From positions 761,077,148 to 761,141,147 of the forward strand of contig NC_081414.1 of NCBI RefSeq assembly GCF_030272615.1: a DNA stretch of 64,000 bases, given 5' to 3'. The stretch comes from Cryptomeria japonica (lineage: Eukaryota > Streptophyta > Pinopsida > Cupressales > Cupressaceae). The notes below the pieces were generated by a model. It had not been told where the DNA came from and made no database searches. It was given only the letters and a program-made list of their open reading frames with translations. Below are positions 9,269-18,646 of this stretch, in pieces. The translations under genes and the position numbers were made by a program. Every line of letters begins with the position of its first letter. Within the stretch, counting starts at the first letter, position 1.

Positions 9269-10384
9269 CTAGGATTCAGGACCAACAACACATATCATTT
9301 CCGTAGGAGTGATCTCATATGACGGAATCAGCAGGTTGTCCACCAGGAACTCATAGCAGGTCTCATTTTGTGGTAGGTCAATGAGCGAAGCAATTGTAGC
9401 CATGGCATCAGCAGCACGATTCTGTTCTCTTGGTATCTGCTCAAACTCTATCTTTGCAAAGTGCTGTTTCAGATCATCTACCAGTTGTTTGTAAGGCATT
9501 AGCTTTTCATCTTTTGTTTGATAATCATCAGTTGCTTGATGGATGACAAGTTGAGAATCCCCAAAAACACGAAGTTCTTGGATCTTCCACTGAACTGCAA
9601 TTCTTAACCCAGTTGTTAATGCCTCGTATTCCGCTATATTGTTGGTGCAAGGAAATGATAAGCGGTATGACTTTGGTATAGAATCACCTTGGGGAGTTAT
9701 AAAGAGTATACCCGCTCCTGCCCCATGCTGTGTGTATGAGCCATCAAAGTATAGTTGCCATGGCTTTGCAGGTGATATTGTTAGAATGGACTCATCTGGA
9801 AATTCTGACTGTAGAGGAACATCATCTATCATGGGAGCATCTGCCAATTGATCTGCAATGGCTTGTCCTTTTATGGCTTTTCTGTCCACGTATTCAATGT
9901 CGAATTCACTCAAAATCATTACCCACTTGGCCAGTCGCCCAGTAAGTGTAGCTTTGTTGAGCAGATATTTTAGTGGATCAATTCTGGCAATCAACTTGGT
10001 CTTGTGAGTAAGCATGTAATGTCGTAATTTTTGTGAAGCGAAGACCACAGCGAGACATGCACGCTCAATTGGTGTGTAGTTCAGCTCATATCCCACCAAT
10101 GTGCGACTGATATAGTAGACTGCTTTTTCCTTGCCGTCAGGTATTTGCTGTGCTAGGAGTGCCCCCAGTGCTGTTGGAGTAGCTGATATGTAAAGTAGCA
10201 ATGGTTGATCTTGAATTGGTGGCATCAAAACTGGCGGGTTCAAAAGATAGTCTTTAAGTGCCTGAAAAGCCTGTTGACAGTTCTCATCCCATTTGAACTT
10301 AATGTTTTTGTGTAGCAGGTGTTGGAAAGGATTGCACTTATCTGCAAGTTGTGCTATGAATCTTCGTATAGACTGGAGTCTCCC
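9269..10384 (-). pseudogene. RNase H plus second (archaeal-type) RNase H of Element 1
   Basis: This segment continues the gag-pol frame between two internal stops: TAA at 10385-10387 and TAG at 9269-9271. The first half is the RT-linked RNase H and connection (LLYISATPTALGALLAQ, YYISRTLVGYELNYTPIERA). The second half is an extra RNase H with LYFDGSYTQHGAGAG, NNIAEYEALTTGLRIA, FGDSQLVIHQ and NRAADAMA, which keeps the D-E-D-D type acidic residues. The dual RNase H identifies the Tat lineage. Comparison with Element 2, which reads LRSLQGKL here, suggests the first stop arose from CAA to TAA. Confidence 0.85.
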
Positions 10385-13300
10385 TTATAAAGACCGAAGT
10401 TGACTGATATTCTTGGGTGGCGGCATGTCTAAGATAGCCTTGACTTTTGCTGGATCAGCTTCTATTCCTCTTTTAGACACAATGAATCCTAGGAGCTTCC
10501 CGGAGGTTACTCCAAAGACACATTTCTTTGGATTTAATCTTACCTTGTATTTTTCCAGCCTATCAAAAGCAACTGAAAGTATGTCCAAGTGTGTATTTCT
10601 GTCTATTGATTTAACCAAAAGGTCGTCGACATAATCTTCCACCGTTACATGCATGAGATCATGGAAGATAGTAGTCATGGCTCGTTGATACGTGGCACCT
10701 GCATTTTTCAGCCCAAAGGGCATGACATTCCAGCAGAAGGTTCCCCATGGACAAGTAAATGATGTTTTATGTTGATTTTCAGGTGCAATCTTGATCTGAT
10801 TATATCCAGAAAATCCGTCCATTAAAGATAACATCTCATGGCCTGCTGTGAGATCAACAATTAAATCAATGTTTGGTAATGGGAAATCGTCTTTCGGACA
10901 AGCCTTGTTGATATCCCTGAAGTCTGTACATATTCGGATGCTGCGATCTGGTTTGCTAACAGGTACTAAGTTGGAAATCCATTCAGGATAATCAATTGGG
11001 CGTATAAATCCGACATCTAGTAATTTCTCCAGCTCTGCCTTGACTAGCAATGCCACCTGTGGATGCATTTTCCTCAATTTCTGTTTTACTGGTTTTGCCC
11101 CCGGTTTGACTGTTAAATGATGCATTACTAAGTCGGGGTCTAGTCCAGGCATATCAGCATAAGACCATGCGAAGTTGACTTGTCGTTCCTTAAAGAAGCT
11201 TATGAACCTTGCTTTCTCGGCCTCTGTCAATGATTGAGCCAAAAATATGTTGTGTGGAACCTCTGCTGTACCAATGTTTGTCTTTATAGTCTCCTCTACC
11301 AACATGGATGATTTTTCCTCGTATGATGCTGGGAGAATGTCAAGCCTTCCATCTTCGGGCGCCTCAGAGAGGTTTTCACCCTCAGATACGTCCTTTCTTT
11401 TTACTTTTTTAGAGTCAGAAAGCGCCACAGTGTGGTTTTCGCCATAAGACCCTTGTTTTGTTTTTATTTTCACATTTTTGCGACTAGAAGGCCTGACACC
11501 CTCACCAAAGTATGCCATGTTGTTTAGCTCTATGACGTATCCTGCTTTATGGTCTCCAAGAGGAAGATCTTCGCGAATACCAAGATAATCAACAATAGCT
11601 TCATCATTTTGAAATGTATCAAACTGTGGTGGTCCATCCTGATCCCAGTCAATGAGTTGGGGGTGAACGAGGGGAAGGTCTTTAGTGTTTTTAGAGTCCG
11701 CCAGGCTAATAGTGAAGATGTGGTTATATTCAGGTATGTCAAGGTAGTCATCGAGGTCGTCAATGGCACTCTCCTCATTAGTGTCGATCGTGAGTGAGTC
11801 CAAATTATCATCACTAGTAGCACCCTCAGGGACAGGTGTCCTCATCCTATGTGATCCTGACCTAGGGCCTTGAAACGAAGCTTGTGCGGGATCCTTATGG
11901 GTCGGTTCTTGACCAACTCTGAATTTCTTGTAAAACTCCTCCTCCTCTGTAGCTTCATCTGGCTCTCTAAATGTCTCATTGAGTTCATAGTCGCTGGAGG
12001 ATTTGTCTGAACCCCCTTCCCACTCATTGGAGTCTGTGGAATAATTATCCTCTTGTTGAACTTCAGCCACTTTGACTCGCCATATCTGTTTTGTTCTCTT
12101 ATTTTGAATCTTGGGATTTAGAAAACCAAGCCCCTTGGAGCGTTCCCTTCTTGTAGTTAGCTCAGGTTGTAGAGGCTCCATGACACCTTCTTTGCGTAGT
12201 CCAAGAGGACTCTTTCCATCATACCCGAATCTCTGCAGAATTTTGAAACCTTTACCATAGTTTTCACAGGGTATTATAATTTGATCATGTGTATCATCTT
12301 CAGCGTCCTTATATAGCATTTTATATAAAGTTTCTTCCTCTAGTTCGCCCCATTTTTGAAAGACGGTAGGATCCCATTTGAGTAGCATGATGGAGATTTG
12401 CTTATTAGGATGTGGCCTCCCATATTCCTTGGGGGAGTTCATGACTTGTCGTAAGAACATTGTTTGATTCAGAGTGTATTCTCCCATGCCTTTGTCTTGA
12501 AACTTGGCTCTAAGTTCACCTTGTTTGGATGTCAAGGGCTTTAATGACTCAGGATCAATATATGCTGAAGAAGGAGTAGCCTCACGATTGCTAGGAATGA
12601 TAGTCTCAGTATGTGATCTCAAGTTATTGCAATATATGAATGGATTTGGATCACCATTGACCGTTACCTCGACTCCATTATGAGGAAATTTTATGCACTG
12701 ATGGTACGTTGATGGGACTGCTCTCATTTCATGAATCCACGGACGTCCTAGCAATATGTTATACGTGAGGTCTAGATCCAGGACTTGACAAATCACGTCC
12801 TTTGTGACTGGCCCTATTCTGAGTGGTAAGATGACCGTGCCCTTGGACGAACGCTCTTCATCATCATAAGCCTTAATGGTGATTTGGTTCATAGAATTCA
12901 CAGCTTTGTCAGAATATCCCAATTGTCTGATGGTGCTCAATGTACAAATATTAAGACCTGCTCCTCCATCTATCAGGACTCGTTTTATTCGGTGTTTATG
13001 TATGAAGGCTTCAATATGTAGAGGTGCATTATGAGGCTGACTTATGGAGGCGTCATCGGCTTCTGTGAATGTGAGGGAGTGTGGAACGGATAGGTATCCC
13101 ACCATGGCTTGAAACTGGTCCACGTTCAGATCAGTAGGGACAGCAGTATCTCTCAAAGTTTTATCAAGGACAGCTTTATGTGCAGGAGATATGCGTAAGA
13201 GCTCAAGAATAGAGATAAGTGCGGGTGTTTTCCCTAATTGCTCTACAAGATCGTACTCAGGCTTAGTTGACAGAAGATTGGTATTCTTAGTAGAGGTACC

Positions 13301-15490
13301 TGGCAATGTGATCTTACCTCGACGGGTTGTAACATGACATTCAGAGGTAGATGTGGATGAAGATCCCACACCTTTTAGGACAATTTTGGGTCGCTGAGGA
13401 GGATTCTCAGGATTTTTATTTTTGATAGTAATGGTAGAAATATGATTGTCCATTGAGATGTGATTAATAGTGGAATCATAATTGTAAGATGTTCTGGTGT
13501 AATTGGCTTGATCATCTGTGACTTTGCCTTTTCCCTTGTCATGTTTTGGGAATGGTTCCTTAAACACCTCATGCTCTTGGTTAGATGAATGTCCCTCAAT
13601 CTCAATATCTCCTCTGTCAATGAGATCTTGTACAATGTTTTTCAATCGATGGCAATTACTTGTCTTGTGACCCTTGCTCTTATGAAATTCGCAATATTCA
13701 TCATCATTCCACCAATTCGGTTTTACCTTTGGTTCATATGGAGGAAAGTCTGGGACCGTGATCACCTTGTTTTCTACAAGCTTTTTGAATACTGATTCAA
13801 GTGGTTCTCCCAATGGAGTATATTTCCTTTGTGGTTTAGCAGCCGTTTGATTGTTCACTTGATTGTTGGTAGAACTTGATCCAGAAAAGACGAACTTTGG
13901 TCTCACTGTGTTGGCATCAACAACGCCATCATTAACCGTGTTCTTGTTCTTGTTCCAAAACTTTGGTTTGTCCTTTCCCTTAAAGTCCTCTTTGTTTTCT
14001 TTGAATAGTTTGATAACTCCTTGTTCAATCAAGACCTTTTCTGTTGCTAGGCCCTTTTCAATGACATCCTTAAATGTAGACAAACAAGCTTTTCTGAGAT
14101 CATAACCAATAGCCTTGTTAACATTTTGTGTGAACATCTCCACCATTTGTTTTTGCGGGATTTCACAAGAGCATCTGCTAGCTAAGTTTCTCCATCTTTG
14201 TAGAAATGACGCAAAAGATTCTCCTTCTTTTTGTTTCGTATTGCACAAGGTAGTAACTGAGACATCTGTTTCAATGTTGTAAGAGAAATGTTGGATGAAT
14301 GCCTCTGCCAAGTCGCCCCATGACTTAATACCGGGAGGTAATTGAGAAAACCATTCCATAGCTTGGTCACCTAAGCTCTGTGGGAACAACCTCATTAAGT
14401 ATGTTTCTTCTGCCGCTACCTCAATGCAAGCTGTGAAGAATTGTCTTATGTGTGCCTTGGGGTCTCCTCTCCCTCTATATTTGTCAAATTTCGGTGTTGC
14501 AAAGTGCGGAGGAAACGGAGGCATTGGAATGCTCTTATCAAATGGATAAGGGCATATATCTCTCATAGTATATGTGGGTTTTGATGTGCCCATGTCTTCC
14601 ACTTTCTTTTGTAGATCTCTAATTTGTTGCTCCAAATTATTTTTGGGAGGAGATGGATTTCTTGTAGCATATCCCATGTTTGAAACACCCATTTGAGGAG
14701 GAGCTTGTTGCATGTATGGATGATACTGATCGTAGACATGTCCATATGGAGGTCTATATTGTTGCGACATGTATGGAGCACTTGGCATAATTTCTTGTTG
14801 AGGGACCCCATATCTGTTTTGTGTATGTAAACCATATTCAATAGGCCTTTCATTTTCCATTGTGTTACCCCCAATTTTGACATGAGGTCTCCTTGTGTCA
14901 AAATTTTGAGGAAGTCCTTGAGTATCCATTTGTCTTGGTTGACCCATATCTTGAGCATGTATTTGAACATAAGGCCGCCATGATGGTCTTTGAGTGTAAG
15001 TATCATGCATTTGAGCTTGTGTATGTGGGATTGCTGGTTTCTGAAGCAAAACTGATGGTGACTCCGACATCATATTATTGGGTCCTCCACTATTTGGTTG
15101 AGTTTGTTGTGAAGGTCTACTTTCCATAAGTTGAGATAAGTCAAAATCATGTGGTATTTTAGCTCCACTTTGTGCCATCATGTTTAAGAAATATTGACGA
15201 TCTCTCCTCATTATCTCTTCAACCAATCTATTGAATTGAGGATCCATTATAGACTCTTGTATGTCTGCTGATAGTATTGAAGAATTGTCAACATTGTCAT
15301 TGTGTGTAGCGTTGTGTATAGCGTTTGCGCTTTCCATATTTGGATTGTGTCTATAAACATTCATGTCTGGTAATGTAGTGTGCTCAGGATTGTAGAAGAC
15401 ATCATTGTCATACTCATAAGAACTCATGTTTACGGACCCTTGAGCTTCTTTAGCTTTTCTCCTAGATTTTTGAAGATGGGTTTCAACCAT
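10385..15490 (-). CDS. Gag-protease-G-patch-reverse transcriptase polyprotein of Element 1
   Basis: This 1701-residue open frame starts at ATG 15490 (MVETHLQK; Element 2 also starts MVATRSQK). Gag occupies about residues 320-520 (SWGDLAEAFIQHF, SFASFLQRWRNLASRC). A CHHC-type zinc knuckle, CEFHKSKGHKTSNC, lies near 600-615. The aspartic protease has active site LIDGGAGLN near 842 and LLGRPWIHEM further on. A G-patch follows at about 1078-1127 (FGYDGKSPLGLRKEG ... KGLGF). RT spans about 1440-1700 with FSGYNQIKIAPENQHKTSF, MPFGLKNAGATYQ and catalytic YVDDLL. The frame ends at TAA 10385-10387, but it continues open beyond into RNase H and integrase. The product would make the particle and most of the replication enzymes in the cytoplasm. 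Confidence 0.92.
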   Translation of the reverse strand: MVETHLQKSRRKAKEAQGSVNMSSYEYDNDVFYNPEHTTLPDMNVYRHNPNMESANAIHNATHNDNVDNSSILSADIQESIMDPQFNRLVEEIMRRDRQYFLNMMAQSGAKIPHDFDLSQLMESRPSQQTQPNSGGPNNMMSESPSVLLQKPAIPHTQAQMHDTYTQRPSWRPYVQIHAQDMGQPRQMDTQGLPQNFDTRRPHVKIGGNTMENERPIEYGLHTQNRYGVPQQEIMPSAPYMSQQYRPPYGHVYDQYHPYMQQAPPQMGVSNMGYATRNPSPPKNNLEQQIRDLQKKVEDMGTSKPTYTMRDICPYPFDKSIPMPPFPPHFATPKFDKYRGRGDPKAHIRQFFTACIEVAAEETYLMRLFPQSLGDQAMEWFSQLPPGIKSWGDLAEAFIQHFSYNIETDVSVTTLCNTKQKEGESFASFLQRWRNLASRCSCEIPQKQMVEMFTQNVNKAIGYDLRKACLSTFKDVIEKGLATEKVLIEQGVIKLFKENKEDFKGKDKPKFWNKNKNTVNDGVVDANTVRPKFVFSGSSSTNNQVNNQTAAKPQRKYTPLGEPLESVFKKLVENKVITVPDFPPYEPKVKPNWWNDDEYCEFHKSKGHKTSNCHRLKNIVQDLIDRGDIEIEGHSSNQEHEVFKEPFPKHDKGKGKVTDDQANYTRTSYNYDSTINHISMDNHISTITIKNKNPENPPQRPKIVLKGVGSSSTSTSECHVTTRRGKITLPGTSTKNTNLLSTKPEYDLVEQLGKTPALISILELLRISPAHKAVLDKTLRDTAVPTDLNVDQFQAMVGYLSVPHSLTFTEADDASISQPHNAPLHIEAFIHKHRIKRVLIDGGAGLNICTLSTIRQLGYSDKAVNSMNQITIKAYDDEERSSKGTVILPLRIGPVTKDVICQVLDLDLTYNILLGRPWIHEMRAVPSTYHQCIKFPHNGVEVTVNGDPNPFIYCNNLRSHTETIIPSNREATPSSAYIDPESLKPLTSKQGELRAKFQDKGMGEYTLNQTMFLRQVMNSPKEYGRPHPNKQISIMLLKWDPTVFQKWGELEEETLYKMLYKDAEDDTHDQIIIPCENYGKGFKILQRFGYDGKSPLGLRKEGVMEPLQPELTTRRERSKGLGFLNPKIQNKRTKQIWRVKVAEVQQEDNYSTDSNEWEGGSDKSSSDYELNETFREPDEATEEEEFYKKFRVGQEPTHKDPAQASFQGPRSGSHRMRTPVPEGATSDDNLDSLTIDTNEESAIDDLDDYLDIPEYNHIFTISLADSKNTKDLPLVHPQLIDWDQDGPPQFDTFQNDEAIVDYLGIREDLPLGDHKAGYVIELNNMAYFGEGVRPSSRKNVKIKTKQGSYGENHTVALSDSKKVKRKDVSEGENLSEAPEDGRLDILPASYEEKSSMLVEETIKTNIGTAEVPHNIFLAQSLTEAEKARFISFFKERQVNFAWSYADMPGLDPDLVMHHLTVKPGAKPVKQKLRKMHPQVALLVKAELEKLLDVGFIRPIDYPEWISNLVPVSKPDRSIRICTDFRDINKACPKDDFPLPNIDLIVDLTAGHEMLSLMDGFSGYNQIKIAPENQHKTSFTCPWGTFCWNVMPFGLKNAGATYQRAMTTIFHDLMHVTVEDYVDDLLVKSIDRNTHLDILSVAFDRLEKYKVRLNPKKCVFGVTSGKLLGFIVSKRGIEADPAKVKAILDMPPPKNISQLRSL

Positions 15491-15977
15491 GAACTAGGTG
15501 TTTAGCAATATGTGAGAGACTTAGATGAAAATGACAAGAGTATGTAAGACCAAGAGTTGTATGGAATGTAAATGAATCTGAAGTTTACTTGCAATGTCCA
15601 AAGTGTAAGACCAAGTATGTATGTAGTAGAGTAGGTGTGACTTCCAAAGAGAGGATAGTTTCTCTTGATGAGGTAAGCTGACCTTGACTCTAAGTAAGAC
15701 CAAATGAGACCCAAAGGTAAGAAACCTTGATGAGGGACCACTTAGCAAAGTGTTGTTGTATGTAGTGTGTTGACAAAGTATAGTGAGGACAAGCAAGTGA
15801 CCTTTTGACTCAAGTTTAGACAAATATGAATGTAAAATGAGGTATGAAGCAATGATGGACTGTGTAAGACCTTAGAACAGGCTGAATGCTAGATGAAACC
15901 TGAAGAGACGACCTAGGAAGCTCAAGTATGCCGAAACTGATTTCTTTGTTTACTTGACTGTTACACTTTTCAAATCC

Positions 15978-16262
15978 TGACACAGACGCCTCTGTATACT
16001 TCACAGACGCGGTTTTAAGACACAGACGCTATTCTGTTTGACGCAGACGTGATTATGAGATTTCCTGTTGATGTTTGCTGGGACTGTAACAGTTTTTTGC
16101 AATTGTCGACACAGACGCGCCTGTATACTTCACAGACGCGATTTCCAGACACAGACGTGTTTCTGTTTGACACAGACGCTGATAAAAACACAGACGCTAT
16201 TATGTACTTCACAGACGCGTTTATCCGACACAGACGCGATTTTAACCGACACAGACGCGTTT
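15978..16262 (-). repeat. GCGTCTGTG array, gag-proximal
   Basis: About 12 copies of CACAGACGC(G) are read on the plus strand, so GCGTCTGTG in gag-pol sense, at a 20-25 bp spacing. The motif is the same as in the PMD intron array, in the opposite absolute orientation. Confidence 0.8.
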
Positions 16263-16518
16263 ATGCAACCTTAGTGCAATCTTTCCTATCTGTGAATTTG
16301 TTTTACTGTGACCAAATCTGATTTTTCGACTGTTTTTCGTGACAAGAGGACACAGTGTTGATGACCCAATGTTTACAGACTGTTTAGACTCCAAAAGGTG
16401 TGTTGTTTGATGTAAAAAGTTTTTTTTTTGCATACACTTGAAGACACAAAAGACACAATGTTTTTCTGTTTTGTCTTGATTGTTTGAATGTTTATCATAA
16501 GTCAAGCACAATTCTTAT

Positions 16519-16757
16519 GGCTGGCCAGGACAATAATTGTTGATCCCACATGGGGTTTTACCCCCGAGGCTACGCTATTCAGAGCGGATACTTAGATGCT
16601 TGACCTCACTGGCTCCACCCTCGGCACTCACTTCTCGGGTCAGCCAAGCATCAGTCCCCATGAAAACTCCCCATGGCGAACTTTGTATCTCTACTAAGAA
16701 CCGTATGTGTGTGGGCCGCTACCAGAGGTCCGACCTCCTGCCTCAACAACTAGAAGG
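16519..16757 (-). ncRNA. Conserved structured leader RNA element
   Basis: In element sense this block aligns almost end to end with 39282-39514 of Element 2, at roughly three quarters identity by eye, while leader sequence on either side does not align. Shared structures are a 13-nt self-complementary GAGGTCGGACCTC (16725-16737), a short CCATG/CATGG hairpin, and a 58-nt stem-loop with arms GATGCTTG/CAAGCATC (16595-16652) plus an inner TGGCT/AGCCA stem. It probably acts in cis in the genomic RNA, for example in dimerisation, packaging or translation. That role is inference. Confidence 0.65.
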
Positions 16758-17477
16758 ATTTGGGCATCTAAAACAAAATGGTGCTAGTAAGGGCATCCGC
16801 TCGTGTGGCCATACATGCGGCACTTTCAGCTCTGTAAATACAGAAGGCTCCCAGCCGGTAGGGGTTACGCCCTACAAATGATCAAATAAATTTGATCAAA
16901 CGGGTTTATGGGGAGACATAGTGTCGGTATGAACTAATCAGCACACGTTATTCATAGTTTTCACCATGAATACATTTGATTATAGTGGCTTAGAAGAAGA
17001 TGGCTTTTCTTTTGCTACCACTTGGGTCGTTCTCTTCTCACTAGTAGTCCTAATGACCACACGGGAAGACAGGCCCTCTAAAGAGTAAACAAAAAGAGCC
17101 TATTGCTCAAGACACAAAAGACAATGGTTCAATTTTAGTGCACCAATTGAAGTGTTTGCTAAGCTATGAAAACAAGGCACACAAATAAAATTACAAAAAC
17201 CCTAGCCAAGGCCCTGCAACAAAATTGTTAGTAGTTTGGGTTGTTTCAAGTGATAACCCCTTCCTGCAAGCACACAAGTTAGGTAAATTTTAAGAAAACC
17301 CAAAAAGACTTTGTGAAAAGGGGCCTTCAACAAAACGTATTTGCCTCCAAAGCAAGCTGCACAAACCAGGTTAGCTAGATCTGCAAAGGTTAGCCGAAAA
17401 TAAACCAGATCTGAAACCCTAAGTACAAAATCCGAAAACCCGAATCGAAAAACTTAAAAAATTTGCAAAACAGAATG

Positions 17478-17735
17478 CACAGACGCTGTTATACCAGACA
17501 CAGACGCGTCTGTCTGACACAGACGCGGTTCTGTGATTCACAGACGCGGTCTCAGAACACAGACGCCTCTTTATTCTGCAGACGCGATCAGATGGTTCAC
17601 AGACGCGATTCGGGATCACAGACGCGACTTTTGGAAACCTGCAAAAAAAATAGAAATGACAGAAACACAGATGCGATCAAAGATATCACAGACGCCTCTG
17701 AAATACAAAAACACGATCCGAACACTCGCAGACGC
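17478..17735 (-). repeat. GCGTCTGTG array, LTR-proximal
   Basis: About 11 copies of CACAGACGC(G) are read on the plus strand, at a spacing of 18-30 bp, some 110-370 bp inside the 5' LTR. It is the third array of this motif in Element 1. Confidence 0.8.
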
Positions 17736-17827
17736 GAAAAAAAACCTAAAATGTCGTCGAAATCGTCCGATCTGCAACTTCAAAAATGCAAAATCTGCAA
17801 CAAAATGTTAAATGCAAAGGGACAAGA

Positions 17828-17845
17828 GTCCCACCGGGCGTGCCA
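17828..17845 (-). other. Primer-binding site of Element 1
   Basis: In element sense TGGCACGCCCGGTGGGAC starts three bases (TTT) after the 5' LTR end. TGG matches the CCA end of a tRNA. Element 2 has TGGCAAGCCTAGTGGGAC at the same distance. It is not the common tRNA-iMet site, and I cannot name the tRNA with certainty. Confidence 0.7.
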
Positions 17846-17848
17846 AAA

Positions 17849-18641
17849 TGTATATGGTGAAAATGGATAGCAATAAACAACAATATTGAAAGACTAAAAT
17901 GGATTCAACCACCAAACCCTAGCCTAACAATGAACAAAGATCCACCATAACACATGAAGATAACCTAAGACAATGCAAATAACTCAAAATCACAAAGATT
18001 ATACCATCACATGTCCACTAGGGTTTTGATCTCCATTCTTCCTATCTCCATTGATCTTGTTTGATATGCTTGCTCTCAGATTTTTATGTGCACAAGAGCT
18101 CAATAAAGAACGGAATGTGGTTGCAAGTAGAATTGTAGTGTAGCCAAGTCCTCCAAAATCAGTCATTAGTCATTAGGATATGTCATTAGGGTTTGACAAT
18201 GAAGAAAGCATCTCCTTAAATAGAAGACACAATAAGAAATGGAGGGTTTAGATTGAGAGGTGTAAAAAGAGAGGTCGGCTAGGATTAGAGGGTAGGTATA
18301 AGAAATACCAAAATAATGAAAGAGGTAGGTAGTGTAGGAAATAAGAGATGAATGACATGTGTCATGTGTAGAAAAAGATAATGAATTAATTAAATAAATA
18401 AAGATTTATTTAATTAATAGAAGAAGTAGGGCAATTAAATAAATAAAATATTTATTTAATTTAGGAAAGGGATAATTTAAATAAATAAATGTATTTATTT
18501 AAATGAGAAATAAGGCTAGAAGAGGATAAATGAATTAATTAAATAAATAAAAATTTATTTAATTAATAGAAGAATTAGGATTAGATAATTAAATAAATAA
18601 AATATTTATTTAATTAAACATGACAATTTTGGGTGTCTACA
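17849..18641 (-). repeat. Element 1 5' LTR
   Basis: This 793-bp LTR has TG..CA ends and is identical by eye to 2243-3035. In element sense the U3 begins at 18641. Five AT-rich inverted repeats lie at 18383-18616, and a TATA-like CTATTTAAGG lies near 18216-18223. Confidence 0.95.
18216..18223 (-). promoter_or_regulatory. TATA-like box in Element 1 5' LTR
   Basis: CTATTTAA followed by GG lies in the middle of the LTR in element sense, after a pyrimidine-rich stretch. It is the best TATA candidate for the gag-pol transcript. There is no transcript evidence. Confidence 0.35.
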
Positions 18642-18646
18642 AGAGG
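18642..18646. repeat. Target-site duplication AGAGG (Element 1, right)
   Basis: This is an exact copy of 2238-2242. Confidence 0.95.

Larger units (their letters stand above)
15491..17848 (-). other. 5' leader of Element 1
   Basis: About 2.36 kb separates the primer site from the gag ATG. It contains two GCGTCTGTG arrays (15978-16262 and 17478-17735) and, between them, a block conserved with Element 2 (16519-16757). No ORF longer than about 130 codons in it looks real. Long leaders are usual in Tat elements. Confidence 0.75.
2243..18641 (-). mobile_element. Element 1: Tat-lineage Ty3/gypsy LTR retrotransposon, 16.4 kb
   Basis: Two 793-bp direct repeats with TG..CA ends bound the element, and an AGAGG duplication flanks it. 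In minus-strand sense the order is 5' LTR, primer site, 2.4-kb leader, gag, protease, G-patch, RT, RNase H, second RNase H, integrase, a 5-kb 3' region, polypurine tract and 3' LTR. The second RNase H after the RT-linked one is the hallmark of the Tat lineage of plant Ty3/gypsy elements. The LTRs show no difference by eye, so insertion was very recent. The 3' region carries a PMD gene on the opposite strand. The element landed in an older solo LTR. Confidence 0.95.

Noticed and set aside
16519-16757. Ribosomal RNA fragment
   Set aside because: The block is conserved between elements, but I recognise no rRNA core motif and its place in both leaders is fixed.
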